Virus record (IMG/VR): IMGVR_UViG_3300035698_004778
Location: 1 to 27,180 of that record
From: a virus
DNA length: 27,180 nt
Strand: one strand, 5' to 3'
In this document: in pieces, positions 1 through 5,556 of the stretch
Position numbering within the stretch: the stretch's first letter is position 1
Layout: each line of letters begins with the position of its first letter
Notes under the pieces: model-generated
Databases searched by the model: none
What the model was told of the DNA's origin: nothing
What the model saw: only the letters and a program-made list of their open reading frames with translations
Position numbers and translations under genes: made by a program

Positions 1-2
1 AG

Positions 3-401
3 TTTCCAACAATAGAAGCGGTAAAAGAAAAGGTAAAGTTATTTAGAAAAGTGTACGAGGAAAGAGGGATTGCTTTGATTGAAGAAATGGAAAAGTTTAC
101 CGGATTATATTTTAAAGATTATCCAATTGATTGTCATATTGTATCTGCTATCAGCAGAGATATGTCTTCCCCTTTAATAATAAGAAGTAGATATAATGAA
201 GATGAGTTTTTGGAAATATTAATGCACGAGCTAGTACATATTTTGGAGGGACAAAACAAAGTACCTTTTATTCCTGGATATAATGAGACTGTCTCTGGTC
301 ATATCCCTGTATATAGAATATTAAGACATCTAGGCTACGATAATGAGCCTGTATCAGATGATTATATAAAGGCGTGGGAGTTAAGTAAAATCCCCAACTA
401 G
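3..401 (+). CDS. HExxH metallopeptidase-like protein (5' partial)
   Basis: The frame is open to the left edge, so the start lies outside the window; a GTG at 51 is possible but the residues before it (about 16 codons) look like coding sequence. The visible 132 residues contain an MHELVHIL motif (HELVH encoded at 225-239), the zinc-binding and catalytic signature of gluzincin-type metallopeptidases. The motif is followed by a GH pair about 20 residues on, which could supply a third ligand. No membrane segment or signal is visible in the part seen. The stop codon sits inside a terminator stem, so this gene ends a + strand transcription unit. The family is not recognised beyond the motif; an ImmA/IrrE-like or SprT-like role cannot be told apart. 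A peptidase assignment rests on HExxH alone. Confidence 0.55.
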   Translation, partial: FPTIEAVKEKVKLFRKVYEERGIALIEEMEKFTGLYFKDYPIDCHIVSAISRDMSSPLIIRSRYNEDEFLEILMHELVHILEGQNKVPFIPGYNETVSGHIPVYRILRHLGYDNEPVSDDYIKAWELSKIPN

Positions 402-425
402 CCGTAGCTAGTGGGGATATTGTTT
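386..425. terminator. Bidirectional intrinsic terminator between convergent genes
   Basis: The arms ATCCCCAACTAGC (390-402) and GCTAGTGGGGAT (407-418) pair over 12 bp with one bulged A and a 4-nt loop. On the + strand the stem is followed by ATTGTTT; on the - strand it is followed by TTTTAC. It therefore fits termination of both the + strand peptidase-like gene and the - strand acidic peptide gene at 440-547. Confidence 0.75.
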
Positions 426-439
426 AGGCTACAAGTAAC

Positions 440-547
440 CTAATGTTTTGGGAACGACTCGTCGTCGAAGTTGTCCTTGTCTGGCCCGTCAGTGTCGGTA
501 TCCGTATCGGAACTCGCACTTGCATTATCAGTACTGTATTTGTACAT
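440..547 (-). CDS. Tiny acidic peptide (35 aa), unknown
   Basis: This ORF encodes 35 residues starting MYKYSTDNAS, followed by a Ser/Asp/Thr run with alternating DT units and an acidic tail with FDDESF. Twelve of 35 residues are Asp or Glu and only three are Lys, so it is strongly acidic and probably disordered. No Shine-Dalgarno sequence precedes the ATG, which is usual in this window. Support comes from context: a minus-strand promoter-like pair lies at 597-624, a dyad in the leader at 568-583, and a bidirectional terminator just after the stop. I recognise no family. Small acidic phage proteins can mimic DNA or bind basic host proteins, but that is only a possibility here. It may also be a chance ORF. 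Confidence 0.4.
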   Translation of the reverse strand: MYKYSTDNASASSDTDTDTDGPDKDNFDDESFPKH

Positions 548-567
548 GGCGTTGTCTGGGTATTGTC

Positions 568-583
568 ATCTCGGAATTGAGAT
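568..583. promoter_or_regulatory. Palindrome in leader of the acidic peptide gene
   Basis: ATCTC-GGAATT-GAGAT is a perfect 5-bp dyad around an AATT-containing centre. It lies just downstream of the predicted minus-strand transcription start (about 590), where an operator or a small leader hairpin would act. No known regulator site is recognised. Confidence 0.3.
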
Positions 584-596
584 AACTTCTATTTCA

Positions 597-624
597 AATA
601 TACCACTATAGATATTTATTACAA
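597..624 (-). promoter_or_regulatory. Minus-strand sigma70-like promoter
   Basis: Reading the - strand, TTGTAA (619-624, 4/6 to TTGACA) is separated by 16 nt from TATATT (597-602, 5/6 to TATAAT). It points at the 35-aa acidic peptide gene, with a leader of about 40 nt, and lies just past the terminator of the upstream minus-strand gene. Confidence 0.45.
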
Positions 625-629
625 TAAAG

Positions 630-638
630 TTATCCACA
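630..638 (+). promoter_or_regulatory. DnaA-box-like 9-mer TTATCCACA
   Basis: This is an exact match to the strong bacterial DnaA box TTATCCACA, lying in non-coding DNA between the minus-strand terminator (641-681) and the minus-strand promoter (597-624). A second copy with one mismatch (TTATCCACT) lies at 3725-3733 just after ssb. A single exact 9-mer can occur by chance, so function is open. Confidence 0.35.
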
Positions 639-640
639 GT

Positions 641-681
641 CAATATAAAAGCAGTTGCACGGATTGGACGTACAACTGCTT
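641..681 (-). terminator. Intrinsic terminator of the minus-strand 70-aa gene
   Basis: AAGCAGTTG (649-657) pairs with CAACTGCTT (673-681). After one C.A mismatch the pairing continues ACG/CGT, giving a 13-position stem with a 7-nt loop. On the - strand the stem ends in CTGCTTTTATATTG, a usable U-tract. It lies about 55 nt after the stop of the gene at 736-948. The rest of 402-735 holds only the tiny acidic gene, its control sites and this hairpin. Confidence 0.65.
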
Positions 682-735
682 CCCTCCTTTCGTTAGGTTG
701 CTTACTATTTGGCTTTAGGTAGCGACTCCATCGGC

Positions 736-948
736 TCAAAAACCTGTGTATTGACGTATTTTACGTAGATTATCTTCATCTTGAAGATGTCTCTTGTTTT
801 GCTCCATAGCAACTAGCGTGTCTGAATCAGACTCCATTATAACCTTGTCGGCTATGGCATCCCATTGTGAGTAATACTCATCTGATGTGGAATAGAACCT
901 ATCTCTTGGTGTTTGATTGTATCGTGTGAATTTATCATTAACTTGCAT
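736..948 (-). CDS. Small protein of unknown function (70 aa), divergent from the early operon
   Basis: The start is the ATG at 948: AGAAAGGAAC lies about 8 nt upstream, one of the few clear Shine-Dalgarno sequences in the window. A longer reading from 984 would place the promoter -10 (973-978) inside the gene. The protein begins MQVNDKFTRYNQTPRDRF and is rich in Tyr, Asp and Gln with a charged C-terminal helix (about residues 40-66). There is no helix-turn-helix, membrane segment or metal motif. It is the only well-supported minus-strand gene apart from the acidic peptide, with its own promoter and terminator. Its position opposite the recombination operon is where a regulator or early host-takeover protein often lies, but the sequence gives no direct sign of DNA binding. 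Function unknown. Confidence 0.7.
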   Translation of the reverse strand: MQVNDKFTRYNQTPRDRFYSTSDEYYSQWDAIADKVIMESDSDTLVAMEQNKRHLQDEDNLRKIRQYTGF

Positions 949-972
949 AATAAATGTTCCTTTCTGACTCTC

Positions 973-1001
973 ATTATACACCACAGATCGTAAAAGTTAT
1001 A
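973..1001 (-). promoter_or_regulatory. Minus-strand promoter for the 70-aa gene
   Basis: On the - strand a perfect TATAAT (973-978) lies about 25 nt before the ATG at 948. At 17 nt upstream the -35 position (996-1001) reads TATAAC, a poor match, so the promoter may need an activator. It abuts the + strand -35 at 1005. Confidence 0.5.
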
Positions 1002-1004
1002 CAC

Positions 1005-1033
1005 TTGCTTATATCAATCGCTTGCTATATAAT
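1005..1033 (+). promoter_or_regulatory. Promoter of the recombination operon
   Basis: TTGCTT (1005-1010) and a perfect TATAAT (1028-1033) are separated by 17 nt, giving a start near 1040 and a leader of about 37 nt to the ATG at 1077. The direct repeat CTTGCT (1004-1009 and 1021-1026) covers the -35 and the end of the spacer and could be a regulator site. Confidence 0.6.
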
Positions 1034-1076
1034 AATGACAGGTCGAATAAGAAAAAATTATAACTAAAGAAAATCT

Positions 1077-1595
1077 ATGGAAACAAAAATACTCACAAAA
1101 AAGATTAAAGCAACAAACCGGCATTGGAAAAACTTCCTTGATAAAGATTATCTAGGAAGTCACAATCTAGAGAAAGGAGAAGAAATGCTCCTAACAATAG
1201 ACAGTTTTGTCGGGGAAGAAGAAATCACTACAAAAGACGGAAAAAAAGTAAAACAGGTTTTGTATTTCAAAGAACAAGTACCCAAGATGATATTAAATAT
1301 CACAAACGGGAATATGCTAACAAGACTCTACGGATCACATCCCGATGGTTGGAATGGAAAGCAAATACAAGTGTATGCAACAGAAGTCAAAGCATTCGGA
1401 GCGACAACAGATGCACTTCGTATCCGAGACTTTGTACCAAAAATAGAAGTTGATATAATGGGAAGTATTGCACAACTGCAAACTGCGAAAACTCTAACTG
1501 AATTAAAAAACATTTGGACAAAGTTCCCAGTATCAGCCAGAAACAATACCGTACTTATTAAAAGCAAAGATGAGATAAAATCGACATTATCATGA
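1077..1595 (+). CDS. Conserved phage protein, possibly OB-fold DNA-binding
   Basis: This 172-residue soluble protein opens the early operon. The N-terminal half has the pattern KATNRHWKNFLDKDYLGSHN followed by LEKGEEMLLTI; the middle has the beta-strand-rich segment GKQIQVYATEVKAFG, then LRIRDFVP. I associate this kind of protein with phage recombination cassettes, next to YqaJ or RecT-type genes, and the strand pattern could form an OB-like barrel, but no established function or symbol can be given. Its stop overlaps the exonuclease start (ATGA), implying translational coupling and a shared process. A role as the ssDNA-binding or annealing partner of the exonuclease is inference. Only a weak purine stretch precedes the ATG. 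Confidence 0.8.
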   Translation: METKILTKKIKATNRHWKNFLDKDYLGSHNLEKGEEMLLTIDSFVGEEEITTKDGKKVKQVLYFKEQVPKMILNITNGNMLTRLYGSHPDGWNGKQIQVYATEVKAFGATTDALRIRDFVPKIEVDIMGSIAQLQTAKTLTELKNIWTKFPVSARNNTVLIKSKDEIKSTLS

Positions 1596-2302
1596 AAATA
1601 CTCAACGTAGAACAAGGCACAGCCGAATGGCACGAAGCAAGACGATGTAAAGTAACTGGAACTAAACTCCAAGCCGTAATGGGAACAGGAGGAGCGAAAA
1701 GAAGTTTAATCGCAGAACTAATCGCAGAAAAAGAAACGGAGCAGTCAAAGATAATGACTCCGACACAAACAATGGAACGAGGTACAGCAGAAGAAGAATT
1801 CGCTATCAAAAAGTTTGAAAGCATAACCGGAAAGAAAGTAGATCGAATAGGAATGTGTATCCACGAAAGTCTGAATTGGGTAGCATTATCCCCAGACGGA
1901 TTGATCAAGGATAAGAACGGAAAATATACCGAAGCCGTAGAAGTAAAATGTCCAGACTCAAAAAAAGCGATACTCTACAGGATAGAGAACATGATACCTG
2001 CAGAAGAAACTGGGCTAATGGGAGCAAGAGGATTACTAGCAGGAGCGCCATTTCTAGGCGTACCAAGCGAGTATAAATGGCAAGTGGTCCACTACTTCCT
2101 AGTGAACGAGTATCTGCAAAAGCTATACTTTATCGTGTATGACGAACGATTTATTCAAGAGGATGCAAAGGTTTACATAGTCGAAGTAAATCGAGATAAC
2201 GAACTACTACAAGAAGCCATAACAGAGGCGAGAATGGAACTTGATGCATTCAAACTGCAATGGGAAAAATGGGCAGAGATTATATTACCAACTGAATTTT
2301 AA
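1592..2302 (+). CDS. YqaJ/lambda-exonuclease-type recombination nuclease
   Basis: The protein has 236 residues, normal for the family, with the PD-(D/E)XK exonuclease motifs in order: QGTAEWHEAR (8-17), RGTAEEEFA with the helix Glu (63-71), SPDG with the metal-binding Asp102, EVK (117-119) giving the catalytic Glu and Lys, and YKWQVVHYFLV (161-171) with the Gln/Tyr motif. This family resects double-stranded DNA ends 5' to 3' to leave 3' single strands for annealing. The start overlaps the previous stop. It acts in the cytoplasm with the SSB three genes downstream and probably with an annealing protein. No clear RecT, Erf or Redbeta homologue is nearby. All key residues are present, so it should be active. 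Confidence 0.92.
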   Translation: MKILNVEQGTAEWHEARRCKVTGTKLQAVMGTGGAKRSLIAELIAEKETEQSKIMTPTQTMERGTAEEEFAIKKFESITGKKVDRIGMCIHESLNWVALSPDGLIKDKNGKYTEAVEVKCPDSKKAILYRIENMIPAEETGLMGARGLLAGAPFLGVPSEYKWQVVHYFLVNEYLQKLYFIVYDERFIQEDAKVYIVEVNRDNELLQEAITEARMELDAFKLQWEKWAEIILPTEF

Positions 2303-2305
2303 AAC

Positions 2306-2491
2306 ATGAGAAAAATCAAATGGTACGACTTAGTCAAATACAGAGGAGGGAACTTCCGAGTGACTGAATTTGACCTAGACGGAATGGTAAAACTTGTGAG
2401 TATTGATACCTATGTCGAGGACTCAATACTCGGACACATCCAAAAAATCCAATGGGTATCTAAAAGAGAATTAGAATTAACTACAAAATAA
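2306..2491 (+). CDS. Small early protein of unknown function (61 aa)
   Basis: This is a 61-residue charged protein starting MRKIKWYDLVKYRGGNF. The pattern of short strands around a GG turn suggests a small beta-barrel (SH3/KOW-like), but this is only an impression. It sits 3 nt after the exonuclease stop and touches the next start, so it belongs to the recombination operon. No Shine-Dalgarno sequence is visible. Function unknown. Confidence 0.65.
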   Translation: MRKIKWYDLVKYRGGNFRVTEFDLDGMVKLVSIDTYVEDSILGHIQKIQWVSKRELELTTK

Positions 2492-3298
2492 ATGAACACA
2501 AAAGACATTGAGAAGTTTGATCCTACAAAAGCAGAACTAAATAAACTAGTGAAGAGTACACAAGGTTTGACAGTATCTGACCTAGAGGATAAAGAGCAAC
2601 TGGAAGTAGTAAGAAAAGGTCGCATAGAATTAAAAAATATGCGAGTGAAAATTACAAAATATGGAAAGGGATTAAGAGAGGATGCAAATGCATTCCTTAA
2701 GACAGTGCTATCTAAAGAAAAAGAATTGATTGGAATAATTGAACCAGAAGAAACTCGACTAAAAGCGATTGAAGAAGAGGCATCTATGCTTGCAATAAAA
2801 AAGGAAAGATTAGAAAAACTGCCAGTAAGAAAAGAAAGACTGGAATCAATCGGAGATAAAGTACAAGCAAAGGATGATGAACTGCTATCAATGGACTCTA
2901 ATGAATTTGAAGCATACGTCAATACTAGGACTGCTAAAAAACTTGATTCCGATAGAGAAGAGATTGAAAGAATAGAGAGAGAAAAAGAAGAAGAATCTAG
3001 GGTAGAGAGTGACAAAAAAGAAGCCGAAATGAAAGCTAGAGAAGACGAACTTAAAAGAAAAGAGGAAGCTAATCTTGAAAAAGAAAGACAAATCGAAGCC
3101 GAAAAGAAACTGTTGAAAGAGAATAGATTAAAAGCTGAAGAAGAAAAGAATGAACTAGAAAAGCAACAAGTATACAGAGATTGGAGACATCAATTCGGAT
3201 ATACTCCAGAGAATAAAGAAGAATTCAAAGAAGAAAAAGTCGGAGATACAATTGTATTATGGAAAAAACTAGGAACATTTAACATTAATTCAAAATAG
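2492..3298 (+). CDS. Long coiled-coil protein of the recombination operon
   Basis: This 268-residue protein has a folded N-terminal part (about 1-85) with the helical motif KNMRVKITKYGKGLREDA. A highly charged Glu/Lys coiled coil follows (about 85-225, with repeated EEIERIE, EAEMKARE and EKERQIEAE patterns), then a short C-terminal segment with YRDWRHQFGYTPEN. I associate proteins of this kind with ssb in phage early operons, without an established function. Possible roles are a Gam-like nuclease inhibitor or a scaffold for exonuclease and SSB; neither is shown. It starts directly after the preceding stop and ends 1 nt before ssb. The Glu/Lys bias makes distant similarity searches unreliable over the coil. 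Confidence 0.8.
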   Translation: MNTKDIEKFDPTKAELNKLVKSTQGLTVSDLEDKEQLEVVRKGRIELKNMRVKITKYGKGLREDANAFLKTVLSKEKELIGIIEPEETRLKAIEEEASMLAIKKERLEKLPVRKERLESIGDKVQAKDDELLSMDSNEFEAYVNTRTAKKLDSDREEIERIEREKEEESRVESDKKEAEMKAREDELKRKEEANLEKERQIEAEKKLLKENRLKAEEEKNELEKQQVYRDWRHQFGYTPENKEEFKEEKVGDTIVLWKKLGTFNINSK

Positions 3299-3299
3299 T

Positions 3300-3722
3300 A
3301 TGTATATAAATAAAGCAATGATTTATGGAAATCTAACAAGAAATCCAGAACAGAAAGCACTACCAAGTGGAATCGCAGTCACAAACATATCGATCGCAAC
3401 TAACCGGACATGGAAAGATAAAGATGGAAACAAACAAGAATCAGTAGATTATCACGAGGTTGTGGTATTCGGAAAAATGGCCGAGAGTGTGGCGCAATAT
3501 CTGAAAAAGGGTAGCTCGGCATACATTGAGGGAAGATTGCAAACAAGATCGTGGAAGACAGATGCCGGAGAGAACAGATACAAGACTGAGGTCATCGCAG
3601 AAAGCGTTCAATTCGGGCCAAAACGAGGGGATGGTGGAGAGAATACGGGGAGTACGACAGATACTTCGACTAAGGCAGAAGTGACTGAAGAAGAGATAGA
3701 TCCGGAGGATATTCCATTTTAG
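3300..3722 (+). CDS. ssb: Single-stranded DNA-binding protein
   Basis: The 140-residue protein matches bacterial-type SSB. The OB fold spans about residues 1-108, with MYINKAMIYGNLTRNPE, SIATNRTWKDKDG, DYHEVVVFGK, YLKKGSSAYIEGRLQTRSW and YKTEVIAESVQF in the usual order. A short disordered linker follows, and the acidic tip DPEDIPF (134-140) recruits partner proteins in known SSBs. It coats ssDNA made by the YqaJ-type exonuclease and by replication. It is last in the operon that begins at 1077; a new promoter follows. No Shine-Dalgarno sequence precedes the ATG, which is 1 nt after the previous stop codon. Confidence 0.95.
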   Translation: MYINKAMIYGNLTRNPEQKALPSGIAVTNISIATNRTWKDKDGNKQESVDYHEVVVFGKMAESVAQYLKKGSSAYIEGRLQTRSWKTDAGENRYKTEVIAESVQFGPKRGDGGENTGSTTDTSTKAEVTEEEIDPEDIPF

Positions 3723-3732
3723 AGTTATCCAC

Positions 3733-3762
3733 TTGGATATTATATGGCAACAGATGTATAAT
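3733..3762 (+). promoter_or_regulatory. Promoter for the replication initiator gene
   Basis: TTGGAT (3733-3738) and a perfect TATAAT (3757-3762) are separated by 18 nt, 31 nt before the ATG at 3794. A second TATAAT at 3771-3776 has no -35. It sits in the only sizeable gap (71 nt) of the early region. Confidence 0.5.
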
Positions 3763-3793
3763 AACGACATTATAATCTAATTGAGTACAATCT

Positions 3794-4606
3794 ATGTCAA
3801 AACCTTTCAAAGTTAGGGATAGACGAAATAAGGGATGGTTCTATGTAGACAATGAATATATAAACGGATTAGGAAAGTATCTAGGACCGGTGGCAACTTC
3901 GATATACATGTCACTATGTAGACATGCAGATGCTGATCAAAAATGCTTCCCATCACAAGAGCTTATGGCGGAAGAGCTAGGAGTGAGTGTAAGAACAGTA
4001 ATAAGACACTTGGATAGTCTGAAAAAACACAATGTGATAGTGGTACATAGAAAATATACTGGAAGAAAATGGGACAAAAACGAGTACACTTTATTGGATA
4101 AATCGGAGTGGATATATCCCAATAAAATACCACATGACAATTTGTCACATGGTACAGACCACGTGACAGAAACGACAGAACCACGTGACAGAAACGACAC
4201 AAACCACATGACACAGAGTCACACTAAGGATACTAATGGAAGAAGACTCAATAAGAAGACTAATGGTGGCGACAAAAAGTCGCCACGTGCGAAAACCATC
4301 AGGTTCGAACCGATTGATAAAGAACTATCTGATTTATTGTTTGAAAAGATTGAAGAAAACAATCCAACCACGAGAAAACCGAACATAGACAAGTGGGCCG
4401 ACAATATAAGAAAAATGAGAAAGATAGACGGTCGAACGGTGGATCAGATAAAATTCATAATCAAATGGAGTCAAAGAAATAACTTCTGGCAAGCGGTAAT
4501 ACTCTCGACAAACAATCTAAGAGAAAACTTCGACAAAATGGTCGCACAAGTCAGAAGAGAAGCCGGAAAGGAGCAAATTAAAAAAGATGATCTAATAATC
4601 GCCTAA
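3794..4606 (+). CDS. Winged-helix replication initiator (lambda O-like layout)
   Basis: The 270-residue protein has three parts. Residues about 28-100 form a winged helix-turn-helix (CFPSQELMAEELGVSVRTVI then RHLDSLKKHNVI, followed by the wing YTGRKWDKNEYTLL). Residues 110-168 are a polar, low-complexity linker. Residues about 172-255 are a helical C-terminal domain containing GRTVDQIKFIIKWSQ then NNFWQAVILSTNNLRENFD, the pattern seen at the C-terminus of phage initiators and DnaD-like replisome organisers. The wHTH should bind origin repeats and the C-terminal domain should recruit the host helicase or loader. The linker DNA carries four short repeats and a hairpin (4129-4286), matching the arrangement in lambda O. 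No phage helicase or polymerase is visible, so host replication proteins are probably used. Confidence 0.82.
   Translation: MSKPFKVRDRRNKGWFYVDNEYINGLGKYLGPVATSIYMSLCRHADADQKCFPSQELMAEELGVSVRTVIRHLDSLKKHNVIVVHRKYTGRKWDKNEYTLLDKSEWIYPNKIPHDNLSHGTDHVTETTEPRDRNDTNHMTQSHTKDTNGRRLNKKTNGGDKKSPRAKTIRFEPIDKELSDLLFEKIEENNPTTRKPNIDKWADNIRKMRKIDGRTVDQIKFIIKWSQRNNFWQAVILSTNNLRENFDKMVAQVRREAGKEQIKKDDLIIA
4129..4286 (+). other. Candidate replication origin inside the initiator gene: iterons plus hairpin
   Basis: The 11-mer ACCACRTGACA occurs four times, at 4129, 4158, 4180 and 4203. Copies two and three are part of a perfect 20-nt direct repeat (4158-4177 and 4180-4199) with a 22-nt period. An inverted copy with two mismatches lies at 4143-4153, forming the dyad TGACAA-T-TTGTCA. 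About 45 nt downstream, GTGGCGAC (4266-4273) and GTCGCCAC (4279-4286) form a perfect 8-bp hairpin with an AAAAA loop. The 22-nt period is not a multiple of three, so the repeats fall in different reading frames, which argues for selection on DNA. The location matches ori-lambda within gene O. Confidence 0.65.
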
Positions 4607-4607
4607 T

Positions 4608-4967
4608 ATGCAAAAACTAAAAGTAAAGATAATCGCAGGATTTAGAAAGGATCAAGAGCATACAATCGATGCAGAAGAAGCCCACATTGCCTACCGTTTA
4701 TTTATGAACCCAGACAAGAGGGCAATATTCTCAAACGGGATAGCAATCAAAGGTTCGGACATCAGGTCGATCGTGCCGGACTATCACGCCACGATGGGAT
4801 GGAACGCAAGCCACTTCCTAAATGATGACGACTGGAACGAAATCAGCAAGCTCGGAGTTGGAAAGAAATTATCAAAAGCACTTGCCGAGGGTAAAGAGTT
4901 GGCGAAACTTCCTCAAGAAGAAGCAAGTAAATTATTAAAGGAGACGTTAAAACTTAATCAAGGATAA
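4608..4967 (+). CDS. Protein of unknown function (119 aa) next to the replication initiator
   Basis: This soluble 119-residue protein begins MQKLKVKIIAGFRKDQEHTI, has a strand-rich first half (IDAEEAHIAYRLFMNPD, then FSNGIAIKGSDIRSIVPDYH), a WNASHFLNDDDW segment and a helical Lys/Glu/Ala tail. It starts 1 nt after the initiator stop codon with no Shine-Dalgarno sequence, so it is probably co-expressed. The first half could be a small beta-roll that binds nucleic acid or a partner, but no family is recognised. A helicase-loader role would fit the position; the sequence has no Walker A motif to support it. Confidence 0.7.
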   Translation: MQKLKVKIIAGFRKDQEHTIDAEEAHIAYRLFMNPDKRAIFSNGIAIKGSDIRSIVPDYHATMGWNASHFLNDDDWNEISKLGVGKKLSKALAEGKELAKLPQEEASKLLKETLKLNQG

Positions 4968-4987
4968 AAGTATGAGATAATCGGGGA

Positions 4988-5428
4988 GTGAAAAGAACAG
5001 GAATAAAAAGAAAGAGCAAGACTCTTATTGCGAAACTAAAAAATACTTTATGGGAACTTTGTAAAAGCATTGTCAGACGAAGAGACGGAAACACCTGTGT
5101 CATCTGTGGAAAGGAAAACCTAGAGGGATCAGGATGGCATACCGGACACTTCATTCCAAGCTCAACGTGTGGGGCATTCCTACGCTACGATCTACGAAAC
5201 CTCCACTCATCATGCTATTACTGCAACGTGAATCTAGGAGGCAACGGCGCATTATTCCTAATCAGACTCGAAGAAGAATATGGTAGACCATTCGTAGACC
5301 AGATAATCCGAGACAAAAACATCTCAATCAAAGCCGACATATTGTTCTATCAAAAGAAAATCGAAGAGTACACAGAATTGGATAAATTAGATCAAGAAGA
5401 ATTACAAGAATATACTATAAATCTATGA
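4988..5428 (+). CDS. NinG/Rap-like HNH-type recombination endonuclease
   Basis: The 146-residue protein resembles lambda NinG (Rap), a nuclease that cuts branched recombination intermediates. It starts with a basic helix (KRTGIKRKSKTLIAKLK), then RRRDGNTCVICG (zinc Cys37 and Cys40), HTGHF (His51, His54), DLRNLHSSCYYCN (His73, Cys76, Cys79) and the helical tail with EEEYGRPFVDQII. The GTG start at 4988 is the only in-frame choice after a TGA at 4973-4975; GGGGA directly precedes it. Its neighbour at 5549 looks like NinB, the usual partner in lambdoid nin regions. The TGA stop overlaps the next ATG. It is somewhat shorter than lambda NinG. Confidence 0.78.
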   Translation: MKRTGIKRKSKTLIAKLKNTLWELCKSIVRRRDGNTCVICGKENLEGSGWHTGHFIPSSTCGAFLRYDLRNLHSSCYYCNVNLGGNGALFLIRLEEEYGRPFVDQIIRDKNISIKADILFYQKKIEEYTELDKLDQEELQEYTINL

Positions 5429-5556
5429 GTACAGCAGAACTAATAAACAAACTGAATAGACAAAATATATGTACAAGAGGAGTGGGTACATATAGTTGTG
5501 GATGTAAAGAGTGTCACAAATTATTTATAAAGTTTGCTAAAAAACACTATGAGTAA
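5425..5556 (+). CDS. Small Cys-rich protein (43 aa), probable zinc knuckle
   Basis: This short gene fills the gap between the NinG-like and NinB-like genes, overlapping both (ATGA at 5425-5428; 8 nt at 5549-5556). The 43 residues begin MSTAELINKLNRQNIC and contain YSCGCKECHKLF, with Cys16, Cys25, Cys27, Cys30 and His31 as possible zinc ligands. A helical N-terminus and a basic helical tail flank the cluster. Tight overlap on both sides and the metal-ligand spacing support a real gene. I recognise no family; small zinc-knuckle proteins are common in phage recombination or transcription regions. Confidence 0.6.
   Translation: MSTAELINKLNRQNICTRGVGTYSCGCKECHKLFIKFAKKHYE

Noticed and set aside
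640-675. Minus-strand 11-codon ORF from TTG at 675 behind a perfect AGGAGG (683-688) at ideal spacing.
   Set aside because: It overlaps the terminator hairpin of the upstream minus-strand gene, ends after 11 codons, and begins with TTG. It is the best Shine-Dalgarno in the window but otherwise unsupported.
949-984. Longer start for the minus-strand 70-aa gene at 984.
   Set aside because: It would put the perfect -10 box (973-978) inside the gene, while ATG 948 has a good Shine-Dalgarno sequence.
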